DNA from: Chloroflexota bacterium
GTDB taxonomy: Bacteria; Chloroflexota; Anaerolineae; J036; Brachytrichaceae
Direction of reading: 5' to 3'
Length of the DNA stretch: 6,989 nt
Assembly (NCBI GenBank): GCA_021813225.1
Contig: JAKALH010000145.1
Span: 1 to 6,989, forward strand
Shown in pieces: positions 5,682-6,989 of the stretch (position 1 is the first letter of the stretch; each line of letters begins with the position of its first letter). The notes under the pieces are model-generated. The model was not told the origin of the DNA. It did no database searches and saw only the letters and a list, made by a program, of their open reading frames with translations. The position numbers and the translations under genes are program-made.

Positions 5682-6389
5682 ATGATCAAATCACAGTCGC
5701 CGGCGTATCGCGACAGCGCGCTGAACCAGGTTGCTGGCTGGATTCTGCGGCACTGGTTGCTGTTCGTTAACGTTTTGATCGGCGTGTGGGTTCTCACACC
5801 ATTTGCCGCGCCGATGCTGTTGAAGGCCGGCCTTGCGCGACAGGGACAGGTGATCTATGCCATATACAGCACGCAGTGCCACCAGTTGCCGGAACGGTCT
5901 TTTTTCCTTTTCGGCGCGAACATCATGTATCCGCTCAGCCAGATCGACGCGGTGCGCGGCAGCGCCAACATCCTGACGTTGCGCAATTTCATCGGCAACG
6001 CTGAGATGGGCTACAAGGTGGCCTGGTCCGACCGCATGGTGTCGCTGTATACCAGCTTCTGGATTGGCGGTTTGCTGTATGCCCTGCTGCGCCGGCGGAT
6101 ACGCCCGCTGCCGTTACTGCTGACGGCTGCGCTGCTGCTTCCCATCTTTATCGACGGCAGCACACACTTCATTTCAGACCTGCAGGGCTTTGGGCGGGGA
6201 TTCAGAGATACGAATGACTGGCTGCGCGCATTGACGAACAGCGCCTTAAACCCGACTTTCTACGCAGGAGATGCCTGGGGGTCGTTCAACTCGTTGATGC
6301 GGCTGTGGACAGGCATCGTGGCGGGCCTGGCAATCGCCTGGGCCGTGTTCCCCAGGATCGATCCGGTTTTGACTCATGACATCCGCTGA
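5682..6389 (+). CDS. DUF2085 family integral membrane protein
   Basis: This 235-residue membrane protein has the DUF2085 hallmark, a Cys-His-Gln motif followed by Pro-Glu-Arg-Ser-Phe (C66-H67-Q68 through about F74). Hydrophobic segments lie at about 17-42, 118-135, 143-157 and near the C-terminus at about 208-227. Between them is the family's conserved polar part, with an aspartate, a histidine and an aromatic-rich region around residues 155-205. The biochemical role of DUF2085 is not known to me. The Cys/His pair might bind a metal, but nothing in the sequence proves it. The gene starts 63 bases after the small Cys protein and overlaps the downstream response regulator by 14 bases, so an operon is likely. 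ATG 5664 is a possible alternative start giving 241 residues. Family assignment is confident; the function is open. Confidence 0.88.
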   Translation: MIKSQSPAYRDSALNQVAGWILRHWLLFVNVLIGVWVLTPFAAPMLLKAGLARQGQVIYAIYSTQCHQLPERSFFLFGANIMYPLSQIDAVRGSANILTLRNFIGNAEMGYKVAWSDRMVSLYTSFWIGGLLYALLRRRIRPLPLLLTAALLLPIFIDGSTHFISDLQGFGRGFRDTNDWLRALTNSALNPTFYAGDAWGSFNSLMRLWTGIVAGLAIAWAVFPRIDPVLTHDIR

Positions 6390-6989
6390 ACAGGAAAACG
6401 GCGCGGTTACCGTCCTGCTGGCCGATGACCACGCAGTCGTCCGGTCCGGAATTCGCGGTTTTCTGGAACAGGACGCACGCCTGCGCATCGTCGCTGAGGC
6501 GGCAAACGGTCATCAGGCGCTGGCGCTGGCGCAGCAATACCAGCCCGATGTCCTGGTGCTGGACATCCAGATGCCCGGCAAAACGGGGATCGAGGTCGCC
6601 AGAGAGCTGCGGGCGGGCGGCTCGCGCGTGGGTATTCTGATCCTGACCGCCTATGACGATCAGCCGTTTATCCTTGGGGCGCTCCAGGCGGGCGTCAACG
6701 GCTATGTTTTGAAGACGGCCGACCCCGAAGAACTGGTCGAGGCGGTCTATGCCGTGTATGAAGGCAAATCGGTGCTGGACCCCGGGCTTACGACCCGCCT
6801 GTGGCAGCAACTGGCTGCTGCCGGCCCCGGCCGACCGGAGCCGCAGCCGGAGGCGCTGACGGCCCGCGAGCTGGACATACTGCGGCTGGTCGCCGGGGGA
6901 TACACTAACAAAGCCATCGCCGCTCAGCTTGGCATCAGTGACCGCACCGTACAGGGACATCTGGCGAATATCTTCGGCAAGTTACAGGC
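6376..6989 (+). CDS. NarL/FixJ-type response regulator (3' truncated)
   Basis: This is a two-component response regulator, open to the window edge, with 204 complete codons visible. The receiver domain (about 11-128) has the acidic pair D17-D18, phospho-acceptor D63, T91 and K113, all in their usual places. A Pro-rich linker at about 150-160 leads to a LuxR/GerE helix-turn-helix from about 161, which is cut off near its end. Such proteins are phosphorylated by a sensor histidine kinase and then bind DNA; no kinase gene is in the window, so it may lie downstream or elsewhere. The start ATG 6376 is inside the DUF2085 gene, 14 bases before that gene's stop codon ends. No strong ribosome binding site precedes it (AGGA at 6354-6357 is 18 bases away), which suggests translational coupling. 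Whether it controls the copper genes cannot be read from the sequence. Confidence 0.93.
   Translation, partial: MTSAEQENGAVTVLLADDHAVVRSGIRGFLEQDARLRIVAEAANGHQALALAQQYQPDVLVLDIQMPGKTGIEVARELRAGGSRVGILILTAYDDQPFILGALQAGVNGYVLKTADPEELVEAVYAVYEGKSVLDPGLTTRLWQQLAAAGPGRPEPQPEALTARELDILRLVAGGYTNKAIAAQLGISDRTVQGHLANIFGKLQ

Noticed and set aside
6286..6960. Minus-strand open frame of 224 codons opposite the response regulator
   Set aside because: The plus strand gives an intact receiver and helix-turn-helix domain with all key residues. The minus frame has no recognisable domain.

Overview
The window is GC-rich DNA with every gene on the + strand. It looks bacterial. My best guess is a member of the Chloroflexota, based on protein texture (an AarF/UbiB protein, a DUF2085 membrane protein and a copper ATPase with a His/Met-rich head, all in high-GC DNA). 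That assignment rests on memory of the families, not on a search.

Layout: (1) 2-904, the C-terminal part of an ABC1/AarF/UbiB-type atypical kinase, whose 5' end lies outside the window. (2) 924-3425, a complete P1B-type heavy-metal ATPase, most likely a copper exporter, only 19 bases after the kinase stop. It has a degenerate HMA domain, a His/Met-rich linker and an unusual CPD metal motif in place of CPC. (3) 3426-3531, the only substantial gap, holding a pair of related small palindromes and a possible ribosome-site-masking inverted repeat. (4) 3532-5208, a complete CueO-like multicopper oxidase with a twin-arginine signal ending in a lipobox. (5) 5250-5618, a small Cys-containing protein of unknown function. 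(6) 5682-6389, a DUF2085 membrane protein with a Cys-His-Gln motif. (7) 6376-6989, a NarL/FixJ-type response regulator that overlaps the previous gene and runs off the 3' end.

Taken together, genes 2 and 4 form a copper-tolerance module: the ATPase would pump Cu(I) out of the cytoplasm, and the exported oxidase would convert Cu(I) to less toxic Cu(II). The tight spacing downstream of the oxidase (41 bases, then 63, then a 14-base overlap) suggests the small Cys protein, the DUF2085 protein and the regulator could be co-transcribed with it. Whether they act in copper handling is inference from position only. I saw no tRNA, rRNA, CRISPR array or insertion sequence, and no convincing intrinsic terminator or sigma-70-type promoter.
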